From Fistulifera solaris (Eukaryota; Bacillariophyta; Bacillariophyceae; Naviculales; Stauroneidaceae), in contig AP026133.1 in NCBI GenBank assembly GCA_030295235.1, positions 248,001-312,000 of the forward strand: a stretch of DNA of 64,000 bases, read 5' to 3'. The notes below the pieces were generated by a model. That model searched no databases. It had not been told where the DNA came from and saw only the letters and a list, made by a program, of their open reading frames with translations. Both the position numbers and the translations under genes were made by a program. Of this stretch, positions 51,078 through 62,195 are shown piece after piece. Numbering within the stretch: the stretch's first letter is position 1; every line of letters begins with the position of its first letter.

Positions 51078-53667
51078 TTATCCCAACGACACGGTCGTGT
51101 TTGCTATGTACAAACTTCCACAAGCACCGCACATTTCATCCGATACTTCTTCCGCTATCACTTCCCCGTTGCTTTCAATGACGCTGCAAGCAGAAGTTTT
51201 GGTAAAGATTGTATAGCTGCATCGTGATTCTATAGAGCTTCGGGAAAGTCCTGAGGAAAGAGCAAGGTAATAAAGACCGCCTTTGGCTGGATTTTCTTTT
51301 CTCCTGGTCTCTGGCCTTGGTTTAAGTTTCTCTTCGTCCATCACGCATCCCGAGTGAACAGCGATGTCGTATAAGCTGCCTCTAGTAGCGCACGGAAAAT
51401 CTTTGGATATAGGTTGGTATTGAGGAACATATTGACCAGCTTTTATCTTGCGTTCGAAAGCTTGAATTCGCTTTTCGACAATAGATTCAGACGATATTGA
51501 ATACATGCCGCCATAACACTGCGAAAGAGCATCACTTTGGTTTTCTGAGGCGAAAACCAAGGGACGCAACAAGATAGGCACTTTGTACCTGTTCTTTCGA
51601 GAACAACGATCATCTAGCTCAGGTAGAAGGACATCTCCGGACACAGGCTCATTTTCTTCAATTCTTGCTGGGACTGGACTTGACACCAACTTGGCAGAAT
51701 ACACGACTCTTTGTTTGCTCGCTTCAGCAGAAAGTAAAGGAGACACTGCGCGAGGATTTTTCTTTTGATAATAACATCAATGTCACTAATGTCTTCAATG
51801 ACCGCGTTAGAAGAGGCTCCATCCAAGGAATCGGAACCGCTCATCCATCCTGATGTATTGGAGTCTGTTGTTGAGTCCATAGAGCTGTCGTCACTTGCGT
51901 TCGAACATCTTTTTCTTAGAATCCCGAATCGATCTACACGGACGGATATTCGTTTCACATCTTTTTTCAATCTCAATGGCTTCCAAGTAACCGTGTGCAG
52001 TGAGAGCTGGCTTTAAGAAAGCACTTCGATCTTCCTGTGAATCTTCCGAGTATTGAACCAGAACTACAGGGCCTTTTTCTTCTGTTCGACATTCTGGAAT
52101 CTCTTCTACATTCGACCGAGCATGTGCATCAGTAAGCTTGACTGCCTTACAGCTCATTGAGTCAACGCTCGCGAACTTACCTTTTAAGGATTCGCCATTA
52201 GGTACCATCTCCGCGTCTTTCTGCGAAATGAAGTGAATTTTTTCGTAATCATTTTGACTTTCAACAGCATGGTTCTTTGCAGGGGACTCTGCTACTGAAG
52301 AGACAGGATATCTGTCAGGGGTCTTCCTTTCGTCAGGTAAAGCAAACGTGACCGATCTCCTTCGCACTTTTGTGGGAAGAGGGTCGCTTTCCTTTACAGA
52401 TCTATTAGGTTGTGACCCAAATGACGAGACCTTTAGTCCGTGTTTTGCTGGCCTTTCAGTTTTGGACTTCTCCTTCATCGCCGGACGCTTCATCCCCGAG
52501 TCCACCAAATCGCTTATTGGAAAAGCGGCAGACTTAAAAAAAGCTATATTGGGGGTAAGTATCAGAATGATCTTCGAAAGACGAGGCTGGTTCCAAGAGA
52601 AGTGATGCCGCTGACAACGCCATCTCCGTTTTTCGTCGATCTTTCACAGTGCGTTTGTTTCGTGAATTGCGTCTACTTGGTCGCGGGGGTTTATCGAATG
52701 TTTTGGAAGTTTCTCTTCTTGTATCATTCGTTTTGTGTAACTGAGAACGATGGTTTAAAACTTTGTCTGTCCTCGGGAGCGATTCTCTATCCCTTTGTTC
52801 CTTCTGTTGCTCATTGTTACGTAATGTTCGATCGTTAGTCGCACTTTCCATCTTCGCAGCGGACATTTCATGGGCCGTTACAGCCGTTGCTCGAATAGTA
52901 GCTGTATGTTTGTCGGATCCTGCTGTATTACATGGCGTTGTGCGGTCTGGATAGTCCACGGCCCTTATACTTGCTTGGGGAGGAATCGACAAGGGACACA
53001 AGTTGGTATGCGGCGGTTCCACAACTTTATGAGGGTATCTTTCACATGCGACCTGTGGCGAGAAAATAGCTGTGGGGAGGTTCCCAGAGCAGGAATTTAT
53101 GTTTGAATCGACAGTTTGAGGGCATTGTTGTGGTGTGTCGGACGAGTCTTCCAACCAAGATGTCGATAATTCTGGACTGGGCGACTGATCACGTATTGGA
53201 ATAACTACACACACATCGTCCTTGATCGAATCTTCAATGTCTTTCAAAGATGGAGCAGGAGGAATTCTACCAATTACCGTCGCTTCCTCAAGGACGGGTG
53301 TTGTTAAGGTCGATGCCGTTGTTTCTTGTGTATTTGCAGTTCGATAGCTGCCATTGGGGGAAGATGTCAGCCTACTGAGCATACTCCGACGATCCTGAAT
53401 TTTACTACCAAGTGTTGTTGTCATGTCAGAGTAACTGAGCGAACTCCTTGTGGGTGACGGGCAATGGGCATTCGAAAGATTTACTTGATCGCCCACGTCC
53501 TGAATGTTTGAATGAGCCACGTGGATTTTGGTTGCAAAAAAGTCGCGCTTTTCCTTCAGAGACCCAAGAAGAGCCCGAGCTCTTCGACTGGCATCCTCCA
53601 GAGTGGGCTTCCGGATGCTTTCCTGGGTTGACGCAGGCATCAGGTCCTCCCCGGTCACATCGAACAT
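51078..53667 (-). CDS. Long, largely disordered protein of unknown function
   Basis: ATG 53667 (MFDVTGEDLMPASTQES) to the stop at 51078, about 862 residues with three breaks. An N-terminal helical stretch (DASRRARALLGSLKEKRDFF) is followed by several hundred Ser/Thr/Pro-rich residues, a basic block (RPSRRNSRNKRTVKDRRKTE) that could be a nuclear signal, and an acidic Ser/Asp run (DDSSMDSTTDSNTSG). The C-terminal 150 residues look more ordered: VEKRIQAFERKIKAGQYVPQ, CATRGSLYDIAVHSG and GGLYYLALSSGLS, the last two being a possible internal repeat (GSLYDIA / GGLYYLA / GSLYIAN). No known domain. Breaks: A7 52536-52542 (one fewer), T5 51909-51913 (one fewer), T5 51757-51761 (one more). Confidence 0.6.
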
Positions 53668-54508
53668 TGTTGTCAGATATCTCGCCTAGAAAAAGCAATT
53701 TAATGGAATAAATAGTAATAGCGCAGCTGAAGGAGATAACAGAATTGATTAGCACCGGAGAGGGTTGATGAGAAGGTTCGTCGATACCAGTACCAATCAT
53801 CTTCGCATAGGAAGCAGGTCTCGATCTCAAGGTTTTCGTTGGAAGGGAGGTTGTTGACTGCAGATAGTGAGGGTGGCCGAAAACACAAAACTTGCCCGCC
53901 TGCCTCGTTTTCTGCTTCTATTGAAGCTTATAGGTCGAAACAAGGTCTCGGGGCTAACAGTACGACCAGTCGTGTACGAGTACCGGTTCGTGTTGCTCGT
54001 GTTTACGACCAACAAATTTGTCGGTATTCAATTTTTTTTATTGATTTTCGTTTGGCTAGGGACAAGCAGCTGAAACAACAAAAATTATAGTTCTTTCCAT
54101 TTTCGATTCTCCAGATATGTTTATCGAGACTTCATCAATCAAATTAGCAAAATAGCAGTTTAAGTCAGTATCCAACAGTCAGTGCTACATAGGTGTGCAT
54201 TGCAAGTGGCTCGCCAACTTGTCACGCTCGTAAGCCGCATGCAAAAGAGATTGTAGAGTTGCGATCATTCTATCCAGGCAGTGCCTTCTTTCGACCGTTG
54301 AACCATTATTTCTCCGATCATGACTAACGCTGCGGCAGCACGGATGCGGGAAACATTGGACGATATGACAAGACCACTCGAACCTACCCACCCCTCCTGA
54401 TGACCAAAAACATGCTACCTTCCAGTACCATATTACAAGCCTCGCGTACGGTACGATCGAGATCAATTTTAGTGATTTTCCATAGAGCATCTATCTGCAG
54501 CGACTCTA
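53668..54508. other. Intergenic region, no gene seen
   Basis: 841 bp upstream of the disordered protein and downstream of the ER-type J protein gene. The minus-strand frame at 54185-54490 has no domain. A pyrimidine-rich and TACCGGT-containing patch lies near 53980. Nothing else recognised. Confidence 0.4.
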
Positions 54509-55632
54509 TTATGGCTTGTTGAGCCTTTGCACGTTCTTCTCTACGCATATCAACTTCATTGGGGGCAAGAATCCTGCCAAGCCGTCTGCAGCATCTCGAT
54601 CTGTAAAAGAACTATCTGGTATCTCTCCTGACTCGTTATCCCAGTCCTCAGCGATTGGTGCTTCAAACTTCTCGCCACTATTCGCTCTTTTAACTGTACC
54701 AGATTTCGACATTATCATTTTCCCGGCTGCGAAAGCAGCCTGCACCACATGCTCTGCATGCCGCCAGCGGTCTCTTAAGCTATCCGAAATGCTCACCAAT
54801 GCCGAGTTTGTTATCACACTTGCTTTCGTATGTTGACGGTCTATTCCGAAACTCTTTGGGTTCGCATGATATCGGCGCAAAACTTTTCTCCCAGCGTAAC
54901 GATACGCGCGACCAATACAACGTATAATCTGAGCTCCCATGGGAAGCTTCTTCACACGATCACACTGCGTCACAATGAGATCCGCCAAGAAAGCCTCATC
55001 GACGGACCCTTCCACCAAGGGACGGATCGTCCCCACAATGTTGTTGGCGATGAACTTGACTCGTTGATTGTGTTCTTGTTTGTATCGAACTTGATTGCCC
55101 AAAACGTTAGTTTGAGAGTCCTCAATATGTGGCGGTGTCGGTTGGGAGTGATCTAGCGAATAACCCATCATCTGTAGAAGTTCAATGAGATGGGGGTCTC
55201 TCCCAACGGCATCTTCAAAGCGCCCCGTCAAAAGATAGACAGCGTGCACTGTATCCACCAATCCAAAGCGGTGATAAGGAAGTCGACTACTATCCATCTT
55301 TAATACTTCGTAAGCTTCTCGTATTCTCTCTAGCTGTTGTTCGTTTTCAGCCCGATCCTCTTCATCGTCATTCTTCTTTTTCGTCTTTGCTTGTCGGGGT
55401 GATAGATTCGACTCAGTTTTCGATATGATTTTGTAATTTGCGCAGCTGTAGCATTGGGACTGACTTGAAGAATATCATAAAGGGTTGTATCGTGGGGAGG
55501 CTGCTGCGCATACAAACGATGCATTCGTAGCAACGTGGAAGAAACGTCTGGCACTTTTTCCGCACGAATACTCCAGTGAAGAACGAACTGAGCCAACAAG
55601 AGGACAGAAATTGCAATCAATTTGTTCGTCAT
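54509..55632 (-). CDS. ER-type J-domain protein (DnaJ with DNAJ-X-like region)
   Basis: ATG 55632 to the stop at 54509, about 374 residues with one break. An N-terminal signal or anchor ([16 protein letters not shown]) precedes the J domain: [34 protein letters not shown] with the HPD that stimulates Hsp70 ATPase, then [15 protein letters not shown]. The following 200 residues resemble the DNAJ-X region ([76 protein letters not shown]). Homologues act as Hsp70 co-chaperones at the ER, facing either side. The J domain and the rest are in different frames, joined at the T3 run 55386-55388 (+ strand), where one more base would keep frame. Confidence 0.8.
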
Positions 55633-56090
55633 TCCTTCTTTTGAAGGTATTCCTTATCGGCCGATAGCACAAAGCGAAAGAATGCGCAAATGCGATTAAG
55701 AATGACGACGGACGAAACATCGATAGAGATACGCGGTTAATCAGTTGTTTTCATAAAAATGCTCCATTCATGACTCGTGACTCAAAACTCACGAACGCTT
55801 TGGGTTTGAGTTTTGGCGTGACACTCTACTTGTTCCTTCTTGACTTTGACACCGGTCATCGTTACCAAGGTAATGTACAGCGGCACTCAAATCCTTACAT
55901 TACTACGTAAGAACCATCATTGAAGAAGCACGGGAAATTCAGTACTGTGCCGCCTAAGTGAAAGTCTTTTGCTTAATTTTTCACATCATCTTCTCTCCTT
56001 TGCGACCCCCTAAGCTTTCGCAATTACCTCCTAATAACACCGACAAAAAGGCTCATCAGCAACTTTTCTTGCCCCGCAGGCGCTTTCTCA
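55633..56090. other. Divergent promoter region, no gene seen
   Basis: 458 bp between the divergent J-protein gene and the gene at 56091. The latter lies in a frame open upstream to 55958 in another register only. Confidence 0.35.
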
Positions 56091-56714
56091 ATGGCATCGT
56101 TTCTATCCGAAGCCATGGAATCTCCACGTCCCAATGCGTCGGGGCATCGCGTAACATTCAACAATACGGTAAAGTCATGCATCGTGGAACGAATCACCAT
56201 CATACTGGACCGCGATGAAGTATGGTATTCTTCGCAAGAATGCCAGTCCATGAGAAGACAATGCGAGCAGATTGCTAATTTAGTAAAAGCCGGTGGAAGT
56301 TTTCGAGAATCGGAGAGCAATACCACCCGTGGTCTCGAAGGCATGTTGGCCGAAGATCAATTACGGCGGAGATTCTCAGTAAAATACGCAGTTAGCGAAG
56401 AATTATACCGTCAACGACTGAACGATGAATACGATCCTGATGGTGTAGCAGAAGCGTCTCTGGAGGTTTCAAGAGAATCGGTGGAAGATGCTATTAGGAA
56501 AGCGGAGGGTGATGCCGAAGCGGCTGCCCAATGGATAGAGCAAGTGACACAAAGAGAAGAGGCCGAAGCCACCGCTACAGCTCGAAGGAAATCTCGGGGC
56601 AATAGCTTGATTTCAAATGTCAAGTCGAAGTCTCCCTTCCGAAGGACGAAGTTCATCGAACTATCGAAGGCGGCGAACCCTTTCCGAAAAATGAAAATTA
56701 AAGTGGATGAGTAG
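56091..56714 (+). CDS. Diatom-family protein with VWYS and RGLEGM motifs
   Basis: 207 residues, intact, from ATG 56091 (MASFLSEAMESPRPNASG). Motifs in order: HRVTFNNTVKSCIVERI, DRDEVWYSSQECQSMRRQ, NTTRGLEGMLAEDQLRRRF, then an acidic helical middle (EASLEVSRESVEDAIRKAEG) and a basic Ser/Lys-rich tail (KSKSPFRRTKFIELSKAAN). The order V-x-F, WYS, RGLE matches the gene at 44242-45002 and marks one family with a variable coiled-coil C-terminus. Function unknown. No targeting signal or membrane segment. Confidence 0.75.
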   Translation: MASFLSEAMESPRPNASGHRVTFNNTVKSCIVERITIILDRDEVWYSSQECQSMRRQCEQIANLVKAGGSFRESESNTTRGLEGMLAEDQLRRRFSVKYAVSEELYRQRLNDEYDPDGVAEASLEVSRESVEDAIRKAEGDAEAAAQWIEQVTQREEAEATATARRKSRGNSLISNVKSKSPFRRTKFIELSKAANPFRKMKIKVDE

Positions 56715-57344
56715 AAGCGGACGTAAAGCGCTATTCCGATCAATGACGGAAATGGGCGTAAAATAACTTCATCATAAATTTGATTTGCAACTCGTTGTCT
56801 TGTCGTTGGTGCCAAAACAAGCATTTGACATTGTAGTCACAAAAATCGTTCGTGATTTATGACTCACGACTAATTGCTGCAATCCTGTCACGAAAATATG
56901 CGATATCCTTTTTGAGAGTATGTCTCGGAGGTTGATCGACGCATTATAGGTTGGAAGGATGCATAGTAAATTCGGGTCATACCAGGTACTATTTCTGCGT
57001 TGTTAGGTCCATTGCATCTGGCTGGGTATCGTGACTCATTTCCGGCCTCCATTCGACAAAGTGATTGCAAGAAGTAACAGCAAACTAAAAATCACTGGAA
57101 AGTGCTGGGCAAGAAGAATCGAAGAATCATTGGTTGTTCGTGATGCGAGAAACACGACGTAGTTTTTTGCCAGCCAATCATGACTGAGGCAAAACCCAAT
57201 CACGGACAAAGCTTGTAAGTACTCCGTATAACGCGGGGGGTACAATACGGCATAGGGTGCCGGTACTGACCAGTACCGGTACGTCACTCCGTGGCCCTCA
57301 CATCTGGCTGAACAAAAACTACTACGAACGACGTCAAAATAATA
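56715..57344. other. Intergenic, GTAC-rich promoter-like patch
   Basis: 630 bp. Around 57255-57290 there are several overlapping inverted GTAC motifs (GGTACTGACCAGTACCGGTAC), close to the start of the aldo/keto reductase gene. No gene seen. Confidence 0.4.
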
Positions 57345-58460
57345 ATGATGAGCAAGAAAAAGAATCTGCCCAAATCAATTCATCATTCTATATTGAAAAG
57401 ACTTAGCGCTCCAGAATACACTTTGTCATTTAACAGCCTTCTTTCTTGCATGTTGTCTTTTGTCATTCGGAGAAGTCTACTGTTTTCCACGTTCGCAATG
57501 AGCACAAAAACCGCTAACGACTGTGTACGGATGCCGTCGATCGGACTCGGGACGTACCTTTTAGAACCGAGTCAAGTTAAGCCTGCCTTGCAATCGGCTA
57601 TATTGGAAGCTGGCTACCGTCGGATCGATTGTGCACCTGTGTACTTCAATGAAGACGCTATTGGTGATGCGTTGCACGATATTCTTTCGTCACAAAATGA
57701 GGTCCAACGCAAAGATCTGTACATTGTCAGCAAGTTGGCCAGTCCGTTTCATCGCGACGTCGAAGCTGCAGTACGGAAGACACTTTTAGATTTGAGGCTG
57801 GACTATTTAGATCTGTACTTGATTCATTGGCCAGTTGCCTTTCGTCTGGTTCCCATTCCTCAAGGAATTCGGGGCTGGGAGAATGAAGACATTGATGATA
57901 GTGCGGGCGGAAAGAATATTGATACATCGGTTTCTGTGCACGAAACATGGCAAGGAATGCAGGAAGTTGTGAGAAAAGGTCTCGTGCGAGAGATTGGCGT
58001 ATCGAATTTTCCGGTTATGCTACTTCATGAACTTCTGTCCAAGAATCCTGAGATACCCCCGGCTGTGAATCAGTGCGAAATGCATCCTTATTTATCACAA
58101 AGACCGCTTCGCGCCTATTGCAAAGCCAGAGGAGTCCAATTTCAAGCATATAGCCCCTTGGGAAGTGGCGGGTATATCGAGAGCGGCGAGCCGAATCTCT
58201 TAGCAGACCCTGTCTTGCTCGAGCTAGCACAAAATCACAATGCGACACCCGCTCAAATAGCACTGGCGTGGGCTTTGCAGTACGATACCAGCGTGGTAGT
58301 CAAAAGCTCCTCGCTCGCTCACCAAAAAGAGAATATGGCCGCTGCTTCGCTCATTCTAGACAGGTCAGTCCTACAAAGGATCGATGATTTGAACCGTAAT
58401 TACAGGTTCTTTCGCCCAGAAGACTGGTGGCCTGAGCTAGCAATTGCAGTTTTTCATTAA
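57345..58460 (+). CDS. Aldo/keto reductase (second)
   Basis: 371 residues, intact, if read from ATG 57345; the conserved barrel begins after an in-frame ATG at MSTKTANDCVRMPSIGLGTY, and the 50 residues before it (hydrophobic, with Arg/Ser) may be an organelle leader. The catalytic set is visible: Asp and Tyr in RRIDCAPVYFNEDAIGDAL, Lys in YIVSKLASP, His in LYLIHWPVAF. Other family marks: GLVREIGVSNFPV, NQCEMHPYLSQ, QAYSPLGSGG and the cofactor site VVVKSSSLAHQKENM. This is the classical plant/yeast AKR type that reduces aldehydes and sugars with NADPH. It is not closely similar to the reductase at 27445-28401, so the two are not recent copies. Confidence 0.92.
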   Translation: MMSKKKNLPKSIHHSILKRLSAPEYTLSFNSLLSCMLSFVIRRSLLFSTFAMSTKTANDCVRMPSIGLGTYLLEPSQVKPALQSAILEAGYRRIDCAPVYFNEDAIGDALHDILSSQNEVQRKDLYIVSKLASPFHRDVEAAVRKTLLDLRLDYLDLYLIHWPVAFRLVPIPQGIRGWENEDIDDSAGGKNIDTSVSVHETWQGMQEVVRKGLVREIGVSNFPVMLLHELLSKNPEIPPAVNQCEMHPYLSQRPLRAYCKARGVQFQAYSPLGSGGYIESGEPNLLADPVLLELAQNHNATPAQIALAWALQYDTSVVVKSSSLAHQKENMAAASLILDRSVLQRIDDLNRNYRFFRPEDWWPELAIAVFH

Positions 58461-58714
58461 TCAATGACTTTTAAATTTCATAAAGTGTAATTTCTTCGAA
58501 GTTTTCTACATCATCGATGTTGATTGTTGTTTGGAGCTTACGAAGCTCAATGACGTTAAGCGAAGTCGTGGCTTTCGTGTAATCTACTTCATAGCTTTCA
58601 CAATTGAAGAGGTCTCTTGTACTTCCGCCCATCATCTCCACTCACTCGCTGTCGACTAAACACTCTGCAGGTGTACGGGTGTTGTCGATTGCATATTCAT
58701 TACTAAGCAGCTGT

Positions 58715-59445
58715 TCAAAACCATTGCCGTGAGGTTGCAGTCTGTGAGCCTCGCGAAACTTGGTCCTTGACAGATGCTACCGTCTTCTCCAAGGCACGCT
58801 GCCACTTGCTCACAGGAGGCGGCTCGGGCATCGGCATGCCTTGTTCGACACAACGTTGACATTCTCGTCTATAAGCCACTCGGGCAATGCTTTCCTGATG
58901 CAATGACACAAAAGCTTCACTGGCCATTCGTGAGGTAAGTGCACTACCCACCAAACTACCGGCTGTACTCAACCACCTCCCCCCCTGTACTGTTGTTACC
59001 CAACCGACTTCCCACGACGGACCCAATCAAACTTCCCACAATCGAAATGACTCCCAGTGCTGCGGCTAATTCCTCTTCCGACAAACCGGCTACTGTTTCA
59101 TCAAAAACATCGCGGTAACTTTCATACGATTGCGTCGGAGGACTAAAAATTCGTCCACGGGCCGATCTCAAAGCGGCATCATATTGACCTCGCCGTTGAT
59201 CATCACTGAGAGTCTCATACGCTTGCCCTATCTCTACGAATTTCGCTTTCGCTTCTTCTGTGTTTGTGGGATTTTTGTCTGGATGATGCTGTTCATTGAT
59301 GTGAGATCAATTCCCGTGATTTGGAAACGAGGAAGACGCCAGTAACGCATACCTTGAGTGATAATTGTAGATACGCCTGCCGTATTGTTTTCGAATCTGC
59401 TGAGGGATCCACTCCTAATACGTCATAGTACGATCGAGACGCCAT
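58715..59445 (-). CDS. J-domain protein with C-terminal Gly/Ser-rich hydrophobic region
   Basis: Exons 59445-59353 and 59288-58715, intron 64 bp (GTATGC to GAACAG, minus strand); about 221 residues with one break. A J domain opens the protein: MASRSYYDVLGVDPSADSK, IRQAYLQLSLK, then HHPDKNPTNTEEAKAKFVEI, GQAYETLSDDQRRGQYDAAL. After it come EELAAALGVISIVGSLIGSVVG, a hydrophobic stretch that may sit in a membrane, and a C-terminal charged helix (YRRECQRCVEQGMPMPEPPP). The protein is a type III Hsp70 co-chaperone; its client is unknown. The break is in the run of seven C at 58979-58985 (G in sense), where six would keep frame. Confidence 0.82.
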
Positions 59446-60246
59446 ATTTCGACAATGAGAGACTCTTGTTTTTTATATTTCACGATGATCTCGGATTGAT
59501 CGTAAGTTCATGCGTGTCATGGTCGCGTCGAAAGGAAAAAATATGCTCCGTAATACGAACGACGACACAGGCAGATTCAATCACGGTTGTTTGGTGACTG
59601 CTTTGGAAAGAGAAAAATGATGACGTCTCTACTGACCATGCTACTCTAGGAATATCGTATAGTCAGAATTTTTCGCAATCAAGCCGTTGCGGAAGAGTCT
59701 ATGAATAGTAAATCGTAATTACGACGGTTTTTATTTAATACAGACGTTATAAGCGAAGTTTCACTTATTTTGGCGAGAACGTGAACGGACAAGCAATACT
59801 CCGCACCTCGAACGGATCTATTGTTGATCAACGAGGCGCACACTCGCTTCCATTGTCAAGCTATCGTTTGTCGTCTTGTTGCGCACCCATCGTGTAAAAA
59901 GTCAATTGTTTGTCAAGGTAAGGTTTTGCGTCTCCGTAGTTAAAGACTGTCGGCAAAGAGGGTCTTCGTTTCATAGTAGCAACAGAGTTTGCGGAAGAAA
60001 GCTTCGCTTCGTGAGCTGCGCGCGCGTAGTGCTTTAAGTAGTGCTCGTCGTAATCGACGCATCACGTAATAAGAATTGCTTGCTGCGCTTTCTTTCTTTT
60101 GCGAGAAAAATATTCACGTAGAGAACGTTTCTCTTATTATCTCGAGGCAACGTCGATTTTGTGAGGCTTGTTGTTTGCCTATTCTGACCGCCTGGTTCCT
60201 GCTTTCCTTTTCCTTCCGTTAGTGAAAATTTTCACGCTATATAAAT
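59446..60246. promoter_or_regulatory. Divergent promoter region for J protein and V-ATPase A
   Basis: 801 bp between divergent genes. Just before the V-ATPase start is a pyrimidine-rich stretch (TTCCTGCTTTCCTTTTCC, 60195-60212) and then TATATAAAT at 60238-60246, abutting the ATG, which is too close for a TATA box. No gene or RNA seen. Confidence 0.45.
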
Positions 60247-62113
60247 ATGTCAGAAGAAAAGGAGTCAGATTACGGCTTTATTTTTAAGGTCTCTGGACCG
60301 CTGGTGGTTGCCGATGGTATGAGCGGTTCTGCCATGTACGAGCTAGTGCGTGTCGGTCACTCCAAGCTGGTCGGAGAGATTATTAAGCTCGAAGGTGACA
60401 CTGCTTCGATTCAGGTGTACGAAGATACTTCGGGTTTGACCGTCGGTGACCCGGTTCTTCGAAAGAAGCAACCTCTCTCGGTGGAACTCGGACCCGGTAT
60501 CATGGGTACCATTTTCGACGGTATTCAGCGTCCACTGGAAAGTATTTTCATGGGGACCGGTGACGTGTATGTGCCAAAGGGTGTCGATATTCCTTGTCTT
60601 TCCCGTGACGTGCGCTGGACGTTCACTCCCGGAAATTTCCGCGAGGGTCAGCCCATTTCGGGCGGTGATGTGATCGGAACGGTGTACGAAAATGAGATCA
60701 TTGATAGTCACAAGATCCTTTGCCCGCCCAATGTTTACGGTATCGTCAGCAAAATTTACACCACTTCATCGGATGGAAAAGACACTTTCACTGTGGACGA
60801 CGTGGTGATGGAAGTCTTTAACGAGGCCCAGAACAAGACCCATTCTCTCACCTTGAGCCATTTCTGGCCCGTGCGTCGCCCCCGTCCGATTGCCGAGAAG
60901 CTCCCTGGCAATGCTCCCCTTATCACGGGCCTACGCGTGATTGATGGTTTATTTCCTTCCGTTTTGGGAGGAACGTGTGCCGTACCTGGTGCGTTCGGTT
61001 GCGGAAAGACCGTTATCAGTCAGTCGTTGTCCAAGTTCTCCAACAGTGACGCCATCGTTTATGTTGGTTGTGGAGAACGTGGTAACGAAATGGCGGAAGT
61101 GTTGTGTGATTTCCCTGAGTTGACCATGACAGTGAAAGATGCTACCACCGGACAAGAGAAAGAGGTTGGTATCATGAAACGCACCACGCTCGTTGCAAAC
61201 ACCTCGAACATGCCCGTGGCGGCTCGTGAAGCGTCCATTTACACGGGCATCACTCTCGCTGAGTACTTCCGCGATCAAGGGATGAATGTCTCCATGATGG
61301 CTGACTCGACTTCCCGATGGGCCGAAGCTCTTCGTGAGATTTCGGGTCGTCTTGGAGAGATGCCTGCCGATTCCGGTTACCCTGCTTATTTAGGAGCGCG
61401 TCTTGCTGCGTTTTACGAACGTGCCGGCCGTGTTGCCTGTCTGGGATCTCCGAACCGTGAGGGTACTGTGTCTGTTGTCGGGGCAGTTTCTCCTCCGGGT
61501 GGTGACTTCTCCGACCCTGTCACAGCAGCAACGTTGTCGATCGTGCAAGTCTTCTGGGGACTCGACAAGAAGCTAGCTCAACGAAAGCACTTCCCAAGTC
61601 TCAACTGGTTGATTTCTTACACCAAGTACATGCAAGTCCTGGAACCCTACTTCAACAACTTGGACAGCCAGTATTCCTACTTGCGAAATCAAGCCCGCAC
61701 CATTCTCCAACAGGAAGATAACTTGTCTGAAATCGTGCAGCTTGTTGGAAAGGAGTCTCTCTCGGAGGATCAAAAGGTTGTCATGGAGGTTGCGAAATTG
61801 CTTCGTGAAGATTTCTTGGCGCAGAATGCTTTCACTGATTATGACTTTACCTGCCCGCTTCCAAAGACTGTCGGTATGCTGAAAGTCATCATCAGCTTTT
61901 ATGACCTTTGCCAAAAGTCTATCGCGGATTCGCCTTCGGATGCTAAGCTGACGTATGCTCATATCAAGACAGCCTTGGCGCCAATCTTGCAAAAAAGTCG
62001 TTGATACGAAGTATGTTGATCCGAAGGCATCGGCCAGTGAAATCAGCAAGGAATATGTCGATTTAGTGGAGGAAATGAAACGCGAGTTTCAAACATTGAC
62101 GGACGGTATTTAA
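60247..62113 (+). CDS. V-type H+-ATPase catalytic subunit A
   Basis: ATG 60247 ([18 protein letters not shown]) to TAA 62111-62113, about 621 residues (family about 617). The catalytic A subunit of the V1 sector, which hydrolyses ATP to drive proton pumping into endomembrane compartments. Visible: the N-terminal barrel, the non-homologous insert, the P-loop GAFGCGKT (residues about 248-255), [35 protein letters not shown] (catalytic domain) and the helical C-terminal domain. As written the frame ends at TGA 62002-62004 after ILQKSR. The expected C-terminus ([20 protein letters not shown] through a final FQTLTDGI) continues in the next frame. The switch is in the A6 run 61991-61996, where five A would keep frame. 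Because the gene is essential and single breaks are common in this window, sequence error is the likely cause. Confidence 0.95.
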
Positions 62114-62195
62114 TAATGTTAACTATTTGTTAATAGTCCTATATGACAAGCGAATGATTTTGATCGCATAGCTTATATTCGTCATGAGCACGTTG

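Noticed and set aside
61988-62005. Programmed minus-one frameshift site in V-ATPase A
   Set aside because: AAAAAAG is present, but its phase is wrong for X-XXY-YYZ slippage and the needed shift is plus one. No programmed shift is known for this gene.
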